Positions 1 through 9,905 of a stretch of DNA of 64,000 bases are shown piece by piece; position 1 is the stretch's first letter; each line of letters starts with the position of its first letter. The notes under the pieces were generated by a model, which saw nothing but the letters and a program-made list of their open reading frames with translations, made no database searches and was not told where the DNA came from. The position numbers were made by a program, and so were the translations under genes. The DNA is from Aerococcaceae bacterium DSM 111176 (GTDB taxonomy: Bacteria; Bacillota; Bacilli; Lactobacillales; Aerococcaceae), in contig JACBXN010000001.1 of NCBI GenBank assembly GCA_015863215.1, forward strand, positions 124,001-188,000. Direction: 5' to 3'.

Positions 1-144
1 AGATATTTGGCTGTTTAAACTGCTTAAATTTAGGCTATTATTTTTTCCATTTTGATCCGAAAGAAATCATTATATTGATATATCATTTTTTGCATTCTTT
101 CTCTATATAACAGACATAATATAAACATGAAGGAGTCAAACAGC

Positions 145-173
145 TTGTCACTGTTTTATAAAATAGGTATAGT
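145..173 (+). promoter_or_regulatory. Promoter of VOC gene
   Basis: TTGTCA (145-150), a 17-bp spacer, then TATAGT (168-173): a good sigma-A match 78 bases before the start codon. Bases 1-144 are AT-rich and hold no gene I can support. Confidence 0.6.
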
Positions 174-250
174 AAATTAGTAAGATCGATTCATGAATAG
201 TGACTCATTTTATATAAATATTTACTAATTAGAAACCAAGGAGTGATTTA

Positions 251-688
251 ATGATTACAGGAGTAGAAATTGATTTAGTTGTAAAGGATAGTTTAGCAGC
301 TTTAAAACAATATCAGGCGATCTTTGATTTAGAAGTAGTCGAACAAACAAATTTTCCAGTAGGCTTGAATGAAGTTGTATTTACCATTTACGGCACTCGC
401 TTCCATTTATTAGATGAAAACCCAGAGTACCAACTATTAGCTCCTACACCAGAAAATCCTCAAAGTATTTGGTTCAATGTTGTTGTTCCTAATATTAATG
501 ACACATTCTTGAAAGCCATTGACGCTAGCGCAACACCAATTCAAGAAGTCACTGAAATGAAGGAAATGGGAATTTCTAATGCAACATTCCTAGATAGTTT
601 TAACTACACTTGGATGTTGCATCAAATTCACCACGAAGTTACCTTTGAAGAGCGAGAAGAAATGTTCAAGGAAGAATTTGATTTATAA
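251..688 (+). CDS. VOC (glyoxalase/PhnB-like) family protein
   Basis: A 145-residue protein with the paired beta-alpha-beta-beta-beta pattern of the vicinal oxygen chelate superfamily, which covers glyoxalases, dioxygenases and antibiotic-binding proteins. It opens with VEIDLVVKDSLAALKQYQ, typical of the first half, and ends in an acidic helix. The ribosome site AAGGAGTG sits 6 bases before ATG. It stands alone between its own promoter and the pyr promoter. The substrate cannot be told from sequence; PhnB-like members often lack known activity. Confidence 0.75.
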   Translation: MITGVEIDLVVKDSLAALKQYQAIFDLEVVEQTNFPVGLNEVVFTIYGTRFHLLDENPEYQLLAPTPENPQSIWFNVVVPNINDTFLKAIDASATPIQEVTEMKEMGISNATFLDSFNYTWMLHQIHHEVTFEEREEMFKEEFDL

Positions 689-736
689 TTGAGATATTAA
701 TAAACTTGAATCCAAAACGTTTTCATCGATTTCATC

Positions 737-765
737 TTGACTCTATACGTCATTCGGTGTAATAT
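737..765 (+). promoter_or_regulatory. Promoter of pyrFE operon
   Basis: TTGACT (737-742), 17-bp spacer, TAATAT (760-765). Transcription should start near 772, leaving a leader of about 167 nt before pyrF. Confidence 0.75.
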
Positions 766-771
766 CGTTTT

Positions 772-906
772 AAGTAAAAAGGTCTTTAATCGTGTACGAG
801 ATACATGGAAGCTATGTAATAAGAACTAGGGGGCAGATTCTGCTTTTTTTGTGTGCCCAAGTTATACATTTCCCGAAAATCCGTCACGTTTGTGGCGGAT
901 TTTTTT
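772..906 (+). promoter_or_regulatory. pyrF leader with terminator/attenuator
   Basis: Three stem-loops are visible. The first is UACAU/AUGUA around 802-820. In the second, AACU and GGGCA (824-835) pair with UGCCC and AGUU (854-863). The third is a strong intrinsic terminator, AATCCGTCAC (878-887) with GTGGCGGATT (892-901), followed by a T run, 33 bases before pyrF. A terminator between promoter and gene implies attenuation. The PyrR-binding core I know from Bacillus (UCCAGAGAGG) is not seen, so the signal is unknown. Confidence 0.65.
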
Positions 907-938
907 GTAGACCAAATTATAAAGAAAGAAGGAAGCAG

Positions 939-1670
939 ATGAAAAAAGAATTACCGATTATTGCTCTAGATTTCCCAACTGGTCATGAAGCACTTGATTT
1001 CGTTGATTTATTTAAATCAGAAAAATTGAATGTCAAAATTGGCATGGAGTTATTTTATATCGAAGGACCGAGTATTGTACATGAACTGAAAAGACGCGGT
1101 CACAGTATTTTCCTTGATTTAAAATTACATGACATCCCTAACACTGTTAAGAGTGCAATGGCAAGTTTAGCGCGCTTAGAAGTGGATATGGTTACTGTTC
1201 ATTGCCCAGGTGGGTCAGCCATGCTAACAGCAGCGGTAGAAGGTTTAAATGAGGGTACACCAGAAAATGGTAAGAGACCGATTATTGTTGGAATTACACA
1301 ACTGACATCAACTAGCCCTGAACAAGTACATACAGAACAATTACTTGATCATAAATATACCTTAGAAGAAAGTGTTATTCACTATGCAACAATTGCTCAA
1401 AAAGCCGGTTTAGACGGCGTCGTTTCTTCACCATTAGAGGCTAAAGTGATTAAAGACGCGGTAGGAAATAGCTTCAAAGTTGTTACACCAGGTATTCGCC
1501 CTGAACTAAACAACGATGATGATCAAAAACGTATCGCAACACCGAACCAAGCTGCGCACTTAATGAGTGATTATTTAGTCATTGGACGTCCTATTACACA
1601 AGCAGCAGATCCAGTAGCTAGTTATCATCAAATGAAAGATGATTGGAATAAAGGTTTATTAGAAAGATAA
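939..1670 (+). CDS. pyrF: Orotidine-5'-phosphate decarboxylase
   Basis: Makes UMP from OMP, the last step of de novo pyrimidine synthesis, in the cytoplasm. The 243 residues match the family length. The catalytic D-x-K-x-x-D motif is at D60-K62-D65 in [12 protein letters not shown], and the TIM-barrel phosphate-binding end TPGIRPE is present. ATG 939 is chosen because AAGGAAG lies 7 bases upstream and the family starts there; the frame stays open to 792, but that extension would run through the leader terminator. pyrE follows after 10 bases, so they are one operon. No other pyr genes are in the window. Confidence 0.96.
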   Translation: MKKELPIIALDFPTGHEALDFVDLFKSEKLNVKIGMELFYIEGPSIVHELKRRGHSIFLDLKLHDIPNTVKSAMASLARLEVDMVTVHCPGGSAMLTAAVEGLNEGTPENGKRPIIVGITQLTSTSPEQVHTEQLLDHKYTLEESVIHYATIAQKAGLDGVVSSPLEAKVIKDAVGNSFKVVTPGIRPELNNDDDQKRIATPNQAAHLMSDYLVIGRPITQAADPVASYHQMKDDWNKGLLER

Positions 1671-1680
1671 GGAGGAAATT

Positions 1681-2322
1681 ATGACAAATAGAGAGAAACA
1701 TTATGCTGATATTTTATTAAGCATCGAAGCTGTTTCATTATCACCTGAAGATCCCTTTACATGGTCTAGTGGGTTAAAAGCCCCAATTTACTGTGATAAC
1801 CGTCTTACAATGAGTTATCCAGAATTATACCGTGATATTGTGAGTGGGTTAGTTGAATTGGTTAAGGAACATTATCCAAATGCTACAGCGATTGCTGGGA
1901 CAGCAACAGCAGGGATTCCACATGCCGCTTTAATTGCAGACCGCTTAGAATTACCAATGGTCTATGTTCGTGATAAAGCTAAAGGGCACGGTAAAGGGAA
2001 TCAAATAGAAGGGCGCTTAGCAGAAGGTAGTAAAGTCGTTATGGTTGAAGATTTAATCTCAACTGGAGGAAGTGTCATTCGTGCCGCTGAAGCTGTAAGA
2101 GAAGCTGGTTTTGATGTATTAGGTGCGGTGGCTATTATGACTTACCAATTACCGATTGGAACAAAGGCTTTTGCTGACGCTGATTTAAGTCACTTCACTC
2201 TAACTAATTATGAAAACTTAGTTGAGGTTGCGAGCCTTAATCCTGATTTGGCTAAATTCCAGGAATCATTATTAACTTGGCATCAAGATCCCGAGGCATG
2301 GTCACAAGCACATACAAACTAA
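1681..2322 (+). CDS. pyrE: Orotate phosphoribosyltransferase
   Basis: Joins orotate to PRPP to give OMP, the step before PyrF. The 213 residues carry the PRPP loop VEDLISTGG (about 122-130) and the orotate-side [11 protein letters not shown] stretch. AAGGAGG lies 5 bases before ATG. The gene is second in pyrF-pyrE and has no terminator before the next gene, so the MFS gene downstream is probably on the same transcript. Confidence 0.96.
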   Translation: MTNREKHYADILLSIEAVSLSPEDPFTWSSGLKAPIYCDNRLTMSYPELYRDIVSGLVELVKEHYPNATAIAGTATAGIPHAALIADRLELPMVYVRDKAKGHGKGNQIEGRLAEGSKVVMVEDLISTGGSVIRAAEAVREAGFDVLGAVAIMTYQLPIGTKAFADADLSHFTLTNYENLVEVASLNPDLAKFQESLLTWHQDPEAWSQAHTN

Positions 2323-2373
2323 TTAAATAGATTAATAAAGATTGACGAGAGCAATCATTAAGGAGAAATATAT

Positions 2374-3579
2374 ATGAAATTAAATGACAAGAAAGCTTTA
2401 TTTGCTTCAATTATCGCCTCAGGTTTAGATGATGTAAATGTGATGTTCCTATCATTTACGCTAACATCAATTATTGCAGATTTAAGTTTAAATGGGGCAG
2501 AAGCAGGTTTAATTGCCTCAATAACAAATATCGGTATGTTATTTGGAGGTTTAGTCTTCGGTGCTTTAGGTGATAAATACCATAAATTTACCATGTTAAA
2601 AATTACTGTCGCAATTTTCTCGATTGCGACCGGATTAATCTTCTTCACTGATAATATTATGCATCTTTATATCCTACGTTTTATCGCTGGGATTGGTGTA
2701 GGTGGTGAATACGGGATTGCTATTGCAGTTATGGCAGGGATTGTTAAACCTGAACAAATGGGCCGTATTAGTTCCCTCAATGGAATCATTGGTCAAGTAG
2801 GTTCAATCACTTCAGCCATTATCGCTGGTTTATTCTTAGGAACATTAGGATGGAGAGGGCTATTCTTAATTGGCTTTGCACCATTATTATTTGTAGCTTG
2901 GATGCATTTTTCAATCGATAAAGATGCCATTTCTGACCGTGGTTCATCAACTGCGGATAAAGAAAAGGTCGGTTCATTCAAATTATTGTTCGCTAACAAA
3001 ACATTAACTCACCAGACAATTGGCTTAATGATTATGACAACTGTACAAATTGCTGGATATTTCGGCATGATGAACTGGTTACCGTCAATGATTCAAACGC
3101 AACTTAACATTTCAGTTTCTGGTTCAACAACTTGGATGATTACAACAATCATTGGGATGTCAATTGGGATGTTCGTCTTTGGAAATCTCATTGACCGCAT
3201 CGGACCACGTTTAGCTTATACTATTTTCTTAATCATGTCGGCAATTAGTGTCTATCTCTACTCATTCGCATCAACACCAATGACTGTATTAATTGGTGGA
3301 GCGATCGTTGGTTTCTTCGTAAACGGAATGTTTTGTGGTTATGGGGCGGTTGTTACACGCTTATATCCTTATGAAATCCGTTCACTAGCAAATAACACGA
3401 TCCTTAATGTTGGACGTGCAGTTGGTGGCTTCTCTTCAGTTGTTATTGGATATATTCTTGATCACTCTTCAATTACAATGGTTATGCTATTCCTAGCATC
3501 ACTCTATATCATTAGCTTAATCACAATGTTAACCATTCCAAACTTATCTGAAGATAAATATGTCGCTTTAGAAAAATAA
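2374..3579 (+). CDS. MFS transporter (organic/aromatic acid type)
   Basis: A 401-residue, 12-helix major facilitator protein. The loop 2-3 signature reads GALGDKYHKFTMLK, and GIGVGGEYGIAIAVMAG is the pattern of the sugar/aromatic-acid:H+ symporter branch (AAHS, NiaP-like). AGGAGAAAT precedes ATG. It lies 51 bases after pyrE with no terminator between, and a strong terminator follows. Membership of the pyr transcript suggests, as inference only, that the substrate may be orotate or another pyrimidine precursor. An unrelated aromatic or nicotinate-like acid remains possible. Confidence 0.85.
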   Translation: MKLNDKKALFASIIASGLDDVNVMFLSFTLTSIIADLSLNGAEAGLIASITNIGMLFGGLVFGALGDKYHKFTMLKITVAIFSIATGLIFFTDNIMHLYILRFIAGIGVGGEYGIAIAVMAGIVKPEQMGRISSLNGIIGQVGSITSAIIAGLFLGTLGWRGLFLIGFAPLLFVAWMHFSIDKDAISDRGSSTADKEKVGSFKLLFANKTLTHQTIGLMIMTTVQIAGYFGMMNWLPSMIQTQLNISVSGSTTWMITTIIGMSIGMFVFGNLIDRIGPRLAYTIFLIMSAISVYLYSFASTPMTVLIGGAIVGFFVNGMFCGYGAVVTRLYPYEIRSLANNTILNVGRAVGGFSSVVIGYILDHSSITMVMLFLASLYIISLITMLTIPNLSEDKYVALEK

Positions 3580-3587
3580 TAAAATAA

Positions 3588-3633
3588 AAAGATCCCCTGA
3601 TACTCATTAATGTGAGTGCAGGGGATCTTTTTT
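3588..3633 (+). terminator. Terminator after MFS gene
   Basis: AAAGATCCCCTG pairs with CAGGGGATCTTT around a 19-base loop, followed by seven T. Confidence 0.85.
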
Positions 3634-3640
3634 TACTGTA

Positions 3641-3674
3641 AAAGAAATCCACCTCACACATTCATGCGAGGTGG
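3641..3674 (-). terminator. Terminator after gltX
   Basis: CCACCTC/GAGGTGG stem at 3649-3674; on the minus strand it is followed by an imperfect T-rich stretch. It ends the dut-radA-yacL-gltX unit. Confidence 0.65.
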
Positions 3675-3684
3675 AAAAATTAAA

Positions 3685-5163
3685 TTAAGCCATTTGTGCT
3701 TGGACTTGTTTAATGTGGTCTAATGCTTTTTCTTTACCTAAAACTTCTATTGCATCTGCTAATTCAGGACCATGCATTTGGCCAGTTGTTGCAATACGAA
3801 TCGGCATAAATAACTTACGACCTTTAATTGATGTTTCTTTTTGAATTTCTTTAATTAATGGTTTGATGTTTCCAGCTACAAATTCTGATAAAGAAATTTC
3901 AGCTAATTTATCATACATTGCTTGAATCACTACTGGAGCTGTCTCGTTATTAATTTCTTCTTTAGATGCATCATCTAGAGTAAGTGTTTCGTTGAAGAAG
4001 AAACCAACATGATCCACAATCTCAGCACCATAACTAATTTCATCTTTATAAAGAGACACTAATTTAGTAATGGCATCCATTTCTTTACCATCAGGTTCAA
4101 CTTCAGCATAACCTGCTTCTTGTAAGTGTGGTAATGTTAATTCCACCACTGTTTCTAAATCAATGGCTTTCATGTATTGGTTGTTAACCCATTCTAATTT
4201 CTTGTTATCGAATGATGCTGGAGAAGTAGATAAACGATCCACATCAAAAATCTTAACTAAATCATCTGGTGAGTAAATTTCTTCTTCACCTTCAGGTGAC
4301 CAACCAAGTAAAGCAATAAAGTTAAACATTGCTTCAGGTAAATAACCTAAACGACGGTATTGTTCAATAAATTGTAAAATACCTCCATCACGTTTAGATA
4401 ATTTCTTATTCGTTTCTGCATTAATAATTAATGTCATATGTCCAAAACGAGGATATTCCCAACCAAACGCATCATAAATCATCATTTGTTTTGGAGTATT
4501 GGCAATATGGTCATCTCCACGTAAAACATGGGAAATTTCCATATAATGGTCATCCACTGCAACCGCAAAGTTATAAGTTGGCATACCATCTTTCTTTTGA
4601 ATTACCCAGTCACCTGAGATATTTTTCGATTCAAAAGTAACCGGACCTTTAACTAAATCTTCGAATGAGTAAGTTTCATCAGCTGGAACACGGAAACGTA
4701 CAGCAGCCTCACGGCCTTCAGCTTCAAAAGCTAATTGCTGTTCTTTAGTTAAATGAGCATGTTGTCCACCATAATGTGGCATCTCCCCGCGAGCTCGTTG
4801 AGCTTCACGTTCTTCTTCCAACTCATCCTCTGTCATATAACATTTATATGCTTTATCTTCTGCAAGTAATTGGTCAATTAGAGGTTGGTAAATTTCCATA
4901 CGCTCAGATTGACGGTAAGGACCGTATTCACCAGGATTTAAAGCTGATTCATCCCAATCTAGACCTAACCATTTCAAATTATCTAATTGACTTTGTTCAC
5001 CATGGTCAATATTACGTTTAGTATCAGTATCTTCTGTTCTGATTACAAAATCTCCACCATTGTGACGGGCAAATAAATAGTTAAATAATGCTGTACGAGC
5101 ATTACCTATATGTAATTCTCCAGTTGGACTTGGAGCGTAACGTACGCGAATTTTGTCGCTCAT
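3685..5163 (-). CDS. gltX: Glutamyl-tRNA synthetase
   Basis: Charges tRNA-Glu, and in lineages without GlnRS also tRNA-Gln. Class I signatures are present: [18 protein letters not shown] near the N-terminus (HIGH-type) and KLSKRDG in the middle (KMSKS-type). 492 residues is normal length. I take ATG 5163, which has AGGAAG upstream; an in-frame ATG at 5190 overlaps the previous stop and would add nine residues unlike the family. Last gene of a four-gene minus-strand unit. Confidence 0.95.
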   Translation of the reverse strand: MSDKIRVRYAPSPTGELHIGNARTALFNYLFARHNGGDFVIRTEDTDTKRNIDHGEQSQLDNLKWLGLDWDESALNPGEYGPYRQSERMEIYQPLIDQLLAEDKAYKCYMTEDELEEEREAQRARGEMPHYGGQHAHLTKEQQLAFEAEGREAAVRFRVPADETYSFEDLVKGPVTFESKNISGDWVIQKKDGMPTYNFAVAVDDHYMEISHVLRGDDHIANTPKQMMIYDAFGWEYPRFGHMTLIINAETNKKLSKRDGGILQFIEQYRRLGYLPEAMFNFIALLGWSPEGEEEIYSPDDLVKIFDVDRLSTSPASFDNKKLEWVNNQYMKAIDLETVVELTLPHLQEAGYAEVEPDGKEMDAITKLVSLYKDEISYGAEIVDHVGFFFNETLTLDDASKEEINNETAPVVIQAMYDKLAEISLSEFVAGNIKPLIKEIQKETSIKGRKLFMPIRIATTGQMHGPELADAIEVLGKEKALDHIKQVQAQMA

Positions 5164-5186
5164 TAATCTTTTACTTCCTTTCTCAA

Positions 5187-6314
5187 TCATCCTATATGGG
5201 ATGCTTCTGATTGCTCTATTTGTGCTTGACTTAACTTAGCAAAAATCATACGACCGGCATTTGTCTGAATGGCACTCGTTACAATAACAGGAACACGTTG
5301 ATTCATATAATACTGACCATCTTCTACGACAATCATCGTTCCATCATCAAGGTAAGCAACACCTTGTTTACGTTCTGTACCTGTTTTAATAATCGTTACC
5401 GTCATCTCATCACCAGGAATCATTGCCGGTTTAACAGCATTTGCTAATTCATTGATATTAAAGACTGGAATATTTTGAAATTCACAGACTTTATTTAAAT
5501 TATAATCATTTGTTACGATCGCTGCATCAATTAATTTTGCTAGACGCACTAATTTACTATCAACTTCATTAATATCTTCAAAGTCGCCTTCATAATATTC
5601 AATATTTACAGATTCTTCTTTTTGTAATGCATTTAAAATATCTAAACCACGGCGACCTTTCGAACGCTTCAAGCTATCTCCAGAATCTGCAATTAATTGT
5701 AATTCATGTAAGACGAAATTTGGGATAACAAGAATTCCTTCTAAGAAATTAGTCTTCACAATATCAGCAATTCTGCCATCAATTATAACACTTGTGTCTA
5801 ATAATTTGTAGCGATGAAAGTTATCATCTGCTTTTCTCTCAAGCATTTGACTTTCAACCTCTACCTCAGCCTCTACAGGCTTTTGAAAACGAGCGAATGC
5901 ATCCTTCCATTCATGTTTTCGACTCATCACCGTTTGATAACCAACGATTGAAAAGACAAACATTAAGATAAATGGTAATGTTGCTGAAAAAACTGGAATA
6001 TTAAAATTTGAGAAGGGTAGAGAAACCATATACCCAATTAGTAAACCGATAAACACACCCAAAGTTCCCATAACCAAATCATAGGTCGTTTGTTGTGCTA
6101 AGATATCAAACATCTTTTTGATAATTTTTTCTACTAAGGGCGCAATTAATAATCCTAATAAAATAAAAATAATCATAAAAATAACAGCATTAACAACAGG
6201 ATTATATAAAAATTCTGTATTTATTTGAAACATTTGCCAAATAATCGACCCTAAAGTTAAACCGAAACTGAGTCCAATAACAGCAAAAATTGAATAAATA
6301 ATCTTTTTAATCAT
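5187..6314 (-). CDS. yacL: YacL-like PIN/TRAM membrane protein
   Basis: A 375-residue protein with four predicted N-terminal membrane helices, a PIN nuclease-type domain ([15 protein letters not shown], then KGRRGLDIL, then [11 protein letters not shown]) and a C-terminal TRAM domain ([29 protein letters not shown]). The acidic PIN residues look intact, so RNase-like activity at the membrane is plausible; the cellular role of YacL is not settled. ATG 6314 has a strong GGAGGTG site; upstream in-frame codons overlap radA. The radA-yacL-gltX neighbourhood is as in Bacillus, but disA is missing. Confidence 0.9.
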   Translation of the reverse strand: MIKKIIYSIFAVIGLSFGLTLGSIIWQMFQINTEFLYNPVVNAVIFMIIFILLGLLIAPLVEKIIKKMFDILAQQTTYDLVMGTLGVFIGLLIGYMVSLPFSNFNIPVFSATLPFILMFVFSIVGYQTVMSRKHEWKDAFARFQKPVEAEVEVESQMLERKADDNFHRYKLLDTSVIIDGRIADIVKTNFLEGILVIPNFVLHELQLIADSGDSLKRSKGRRGLDILNALQKEESVNIEYYEGDFEDINEVDSKLVRLAKLIDAAIVTNDYNLNKVCEFQNIPVFNINELANAVKPAMIPGDEMTVTIIKTGTERKQGVAYLDDGTMIVVEDGQYYMNQRVPVIVTSAIQTNAGRMIFAKLSQAQIEQSEASHIG

Positions 6315-6336
6315 TGTTTCACCTCCATATTTTTTG

Positions 6337-7725
6337 TTATTGTTTTGGAAAGACATGACGAACAGCATCTTGAATTGTTTTAATCGGAATAACCTTAATC
6401 TTAACATCTAAATCTAGACGATCCGCATTACTATGAGGGATAAAGATACGTTTAAATCCTAATTTGTCCGCTTCTTTAATTCTTTCTTGAATTTGAGAAA
6501 CACGACGGATTTCACCAGTTAATCCAATTTCTCCAACAAAACAATCATCGACACGAATAGGGCGGTTCCAATAACTGGACGCGATACTAATTGCGATTGC
6601 CAAATCAATCGCTGGTTCTTCAAGCCTTACTCCACCCGTTGTTTTAAAGAACGCGTCTTGATTTTGAACAAGTAGGCCACAATGTTTTTCCATCACCGCT
6701 AATAATAATGATACACGTTGGATTTCGATTCCGCTTGCTGTACGCTTGGCATTACCAAAAACTGTTGGTGTCATTAGCGATTGAATTTCTGTCAAAATTG
6801 TTCTTGTTCCCTCTAGTGAAGCAACAACACTTGATCCGGTAGCATTTTCCAATCGTTCTTCCAAGAATAATTGTGATGGATTCGAAACTTCTTGTAGACC
6901 AATGTCCTGCATTTCAAAGACACCCATCTCATGAGTTGACCCAAATCGATTTTTTACTGCTCTTAACATTCTAAAGCGGTTATGCTTTTCACCTTCGAAA
7001 TATAGTACAGTATCCACCATATGTTCTAACATACGTGGTCCAGCAATATTACCTTCCTTAGTCACATGTCCAACAATAAAAATCGCAATTTGATTATCCT
7101 TAGCAATACGCATTAACGTTGCCGTCGCTTGCCTTACTTGAGATACACTCCCAGCAACACCCGTATTATCTGGAACAGACATCGTTTGAATTGAGTCGAT
7201 TACCACCATATCTGGTTCAATCGTTTCAATTTCCTTAGCGATAAATGCTAAATCTGTCTCAGCCATCAAATAAAAATTTTCTGAAGTAACTCCAAGGCGT
7301 TCTGCTCTCATTTTGATTTGAGAGAGTGATTCTTCCCCAGAAACATAGAGCATTTTCTGGCCATTCATAGCTAATTGCATTGAGACTTGCAGTAGTAATG
7401 TCGATTTACCAATACCAGGGTCTCCACCAATTAGGACGAGTGACCCATTAACAACTCCACCACCCAAGACTCTATCAAATTCATCAAATGACGTGGAGAC
7501 ACGGTTCTGTTCTTCGTAGTTAATTTCTGATAGACGCTTCGCGTGTCCCTTATCATTATTCGATCGATTTAAAGTGACTGTTACTTGTGGTTTGCTTTTA
7601 TTTTCTGGCATTTGGACTTGTTCTTTCATCTGGTTCCAGCCACCACAGTTAGGACAGCGTCCTAACCATTTAGGTGACTCGTAACCACATGCCATACATT
7701 CATACATGATACGTTGTTTGGCCAA
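6337..7725 (-). CDS. radA: DNA repair protein RadA
   Basis: RecA-like helicase/branch-migration factor acting in recombination repair. The 462 residues show, in order, a four-cysteine zinc finger ([20 protein letters not shown]), Walker [11 protein letters not shown], the RadA-specific KNRFG motif and a C-terminal Lon-like domain. The start is TTG at 7725 with GAGGAG nine bases before it: the family N-terminus (MAK...) fits this codon, while the first ATG is six codons inside. It follows dut by 19 bases. Confidence 0.95.
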   Translation of the reverse strand: MAKQRIMYECMACGYESPKWLGRCPNCGGWNQMKEQVQMPENKSKPQVTVTLNRSNNDKGHAKRLSEINYEEQNRVSTSFDEFDRVLGGGVVNGSLVLIGGDPGIGKSTLLLQVSMQLAMNGQKMLYVSGEESLSQIKMRAERLGVTSENFYLMAETDLAFIAKEIETIEPDMVVIDSIQTMSVPDNTGVAGSVSQVRQATATLMRIAKDNQIAIFIVGHVTKEGNIAGPRMLEHMVDTVLYFEGEKHNRFRMLRAVKNRFGSTHEMGVFEMQDIGLQEVSNPSQLFLEERLENATGSSVVASLEGTRTILTEIQSLMTPTVFGNAKRTASGIEIQRVSLLLAVMEKHCGLLVQNQDAFFKTTGGVRLEEPAIDLAIAISIASSYWNRPIRVDDCFVGEIGLTGEIRRVSQIQERIKEADKLGFKRIFIPHSNADRLDLDVKIKVIPIKTIQDAVRHVFPKQ

Positions 7726-7744
7726 TTAATCATTCTCCTCATTA

Positions 7745-8299
7745 TTATTTATCAGAGGAACCAAAGCCTCCTACACGCTCACTTAATCCGCCAATATCAT
7801 CATCTGTTAATAAATATTTGCTGAAAATTCCTTGAGCAATTCGGTCACCTTTTGTAATAGTGACATCTTTAACACCATAATTTTGTAATTGTACATAAAT
7901 ATGGCCTTCATTATTTTCATTGTTGTAATAGTCTTTATCGATAATACCTAAACTATTTGGTAAAATAATACGACGTTTCAATGGATTACTTGAACGATTG
8001 ACAATTTGTAAATACTCATCTTCTAGCATATATGCCTTCAGTCCTGTAGGTACTAATGTCGGCTTTAACAATTGTTCACTCTCATGTTCAAGTTCTTTAT
8101 CATCTGATCGATTAATCCATTGACCCATTTGCTTTAAGACATATTTAAATAATGACTTCCAATAACTAGGCAACACAATTTCTTCTGCTGCTTCAATATC
8201 ATAGCCTGCCGCATAATGTGTTGAGCGGTGAGGTAGCGATATATCTTTATCTTGGTAAGCTTGCACAATTTCAAATCCACGTGTTTTATTTTCTTGCAT
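7745..8299 (-). CDS. dut: dUTP diphosphatase (trimeric type)
   Basis: Hydrolyses dUTP to dUMP, keeping uracil out of DNA. Family motifs appear in order: AAGYDIEA (motif 1), RSSNPLKRRIILPNSLG (2), the GIIDKDYYNN region (3), KGDRIAQGIF (4) and GGFGSS (5). At 184 residues it is about 35-40 longer than the classic enzyme because of a charged insert between motifs 1 and 2, seen in other Lactobacillales and phage forms. First gene of dut-radA-yacL-gltX; AAGGTGG precedes ATG. Confidence 0.88.
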   Translation of the reverse strand: MQENKTRGFEIVQAYQDKDISLPHRSTHYAAGYDIEAAEEIVLPSYWKSLFKYVLKQMGQWINRSDDKELEHESEQLLKPTLVPTGLKAYMLEDEYLQIVNRSSNPLKRRIILPNSLGIIDKDYYNNENNEGHIYVQLQNYGVKDVTITKGDRIAQGIFSKYLLTDDDIGGLSERVGGFGSSDK

Positions 8300-8335
8300 T
8301 GATCCACCTTCTAACTGTACTCTTTATTTTAACAA

Positions 8336-8358
8336 AGGATTAACATTAAATGTTAATC
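8336..8358 (-). terminator. Hairpin after alpha-amylase gene
   Basis: Perfect 10-bp palindrome GGATTAACAT/ATGTTAATCC with a 3-base loop, followed on the minus strand only by TTTGTT. It may be a weak terminator for the amylase or a regulatory palindrome in front of dut. Confidence 0.5.
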
Positions 8359-8372
8359 CTCACAAAAATTTC

Positions 8373-9836
8373 TTAAATTAAACTATCTTTATCTACCCAC
8401 ACTGAGATTGATTTATTATGAACCATGAATCGTCCATTTCCTGATTCATCAAGAGTTACTTCCCCTTCATAATGGCCTAGATAATCAACAAACGTTTTAC
8501 CTGCATAATACTCTCCCAGTGACATATCCTTAAAGCCATCTTCAGTACCATTTGAAATTAATGCTACTAAACCATGAGGATATTCTTCATTACCGTAACG
8601 AATCCAACCAATACAATTTGAATGGTCAAAGTAACGCGTTTCATCACCATAAGCATAATTTGTTCTTAAATGGAGTAATTTATCTAAAATTTCTTGATAA
8701 CCCCCGTGACCATTTTCTCCTTGTGTTCCGTAGTAGTCACCATAAAATACAGTGGGTAAACCATTTCTAAGTAGCAAGATTAATCCGTAAGCTAATGGTT
8801 TAAACCATGCACCTACTTCAGATTCCAATGATTGGCCTGCTTGTGTATCGTGATTATCTACGAATGTCACTGCACTCCATGCTTGGTCATCAATTAACGT
8901 TTTATCTAATATTTTAGTTAAATCATAATTCTCATTCTGCAATGCAGCTTGGTAGAAATTCATATGTAATTTAACGTCAAATAAATCAAATGAATAATCA
9001 ATATCTTCTAAGTAGTCGGCTTTTGTTTCGTAATCAGCATTCCAATACTCACCAAATACGTAAAATTCCTCACCGATTTCTTCATAGATTTTCTTGATAA
9101 TTTCCTCAATATAACTACGATCGATATGTTTAATGGCATCTAGTCGGAAACCTTTAATACCGGTTGTCTCGATAAACCATTTTAACCAAGCACGTGTTTC
9201 CTCAATTACTTCAGGATGGCTATAGTCGATATCATTGAACATTAGGTAATCGAAGTTACCTTTTTCAGTGTCCACTTCTTCGTTATCGGCCCAACCTTTG
9301 TGTTCACCTTGAATTTGATAAATACCTGTTTCATTATGCTTGGCATCATAGTCTAAACCTGAGAAATGGTACCAATGCCATTCGAAATCACTGTATTTTC
9401 CTTGTCGTCCTGGGAAATAAAAATGTGTATAACCTTCGATTTCGTATGGTTCACTGATTGGTTTTTGACGATTTTCTGGATCCATTTTTAAAACTGTAAA
9501 TCCTTCTGTTTCATCACCTTGAGCTTTATGATTTAAGACAATATCTGCAATCGGCATTATACCATTTTCTTCTAAAGCTTTAATGGCAGCGAGATATTCT
9601 TCTTTTGTACCATATTTAGTACGGACAGCTCCTTTTTGATCAAACTCACCTAAGTCAAATAAGTCATAAGGACCGTATCCTACATCATTTGTTCCAGTTC
9701 CTTTGGATGCAGGGGGTAACCACAATTTAGTAATACCGATATCTTTTAAATGTGGCGCATCATTTTTCACATTTTCCCAGTGTTTACCATCATCCGGCAA
9801 ATACCATTCGAAATATTGCATAATTGTATGGTTCAT
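8373..9836 (-). CDS. Cytoplasmic alpha-amylase (GH13)
   Basis: Cleaves internal alpha-1,4 bonds of maltodextrin or glycogen-like glucans. The 487 residues have the GH13 regions DIVLNHK, GFRLDAIKH (nucleophile Asp), FGEYWN (acid/base Glu) and FVDNHDT (third acid). There is no signal peptide: it begins MNHTIMQYFEWYLP, as in the intracellular AmyS-like subfamily. GGAGGAAG precedes ATG. It lies 69 bases after glnA with no clear terminator between, so partial read-through from glnRA is possible. Confidence 0.93.
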   Translation of the reverse strand: MNHTIMQYFEWYLPDDGKHWENVKNDAPHLKDIGITKLWLPPASKGTGTNDVGYGPYDLFDLGEFDQKGAVRTKYGTKEEYLAAIKALEENGIMPIADIVLNHKAQGDETEGFTVLKMDPENRQKPISEPYEIEGYTHFYFPGRQGKYSDFEWHWYHFSGLDYDAKHNETGIYQIQGEHKGWADNEEVDTEKGNFDYLMFNDIDYSHPEVIEETRAWLKWFIETTGIKGFRLDAIKHIDRSYIEEIIKKIYEEIGEEFYVFGEYWNADYETKADYLEDIDYSFDLFDVKLHMNFYQAALQNENYDLTKILDKTLIDDQAWSAVTFVDNHDTQAGQSLESEVGAWFKPLAYGLILLLRNGLPTVFYGDYYGTQGENGHGGYQEILDKLLHLRTNYAYGDETRYFDHSNCIGWIRYGNEEYPHGLVALISNGTEDGFKDMSLGEYYAGKTFVDYLGHYEGEVTLDESGNGRFMVHNKSISVWVDKDSLI

Positions 9837-9905
9837 TTTCTTCCTCCAATATTTTTACAAAAACTTCACAACTTTACTCAAAAATTGAAAACAGCGACTT
9901 TGAAA

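Noticed and set aside
792-938. In-frame 49-codon extension upstream of pyrF
   Set aside because: It begins with GTG without a convincing ribosome site and passes through the leader terminator; family alignment starts at 939.
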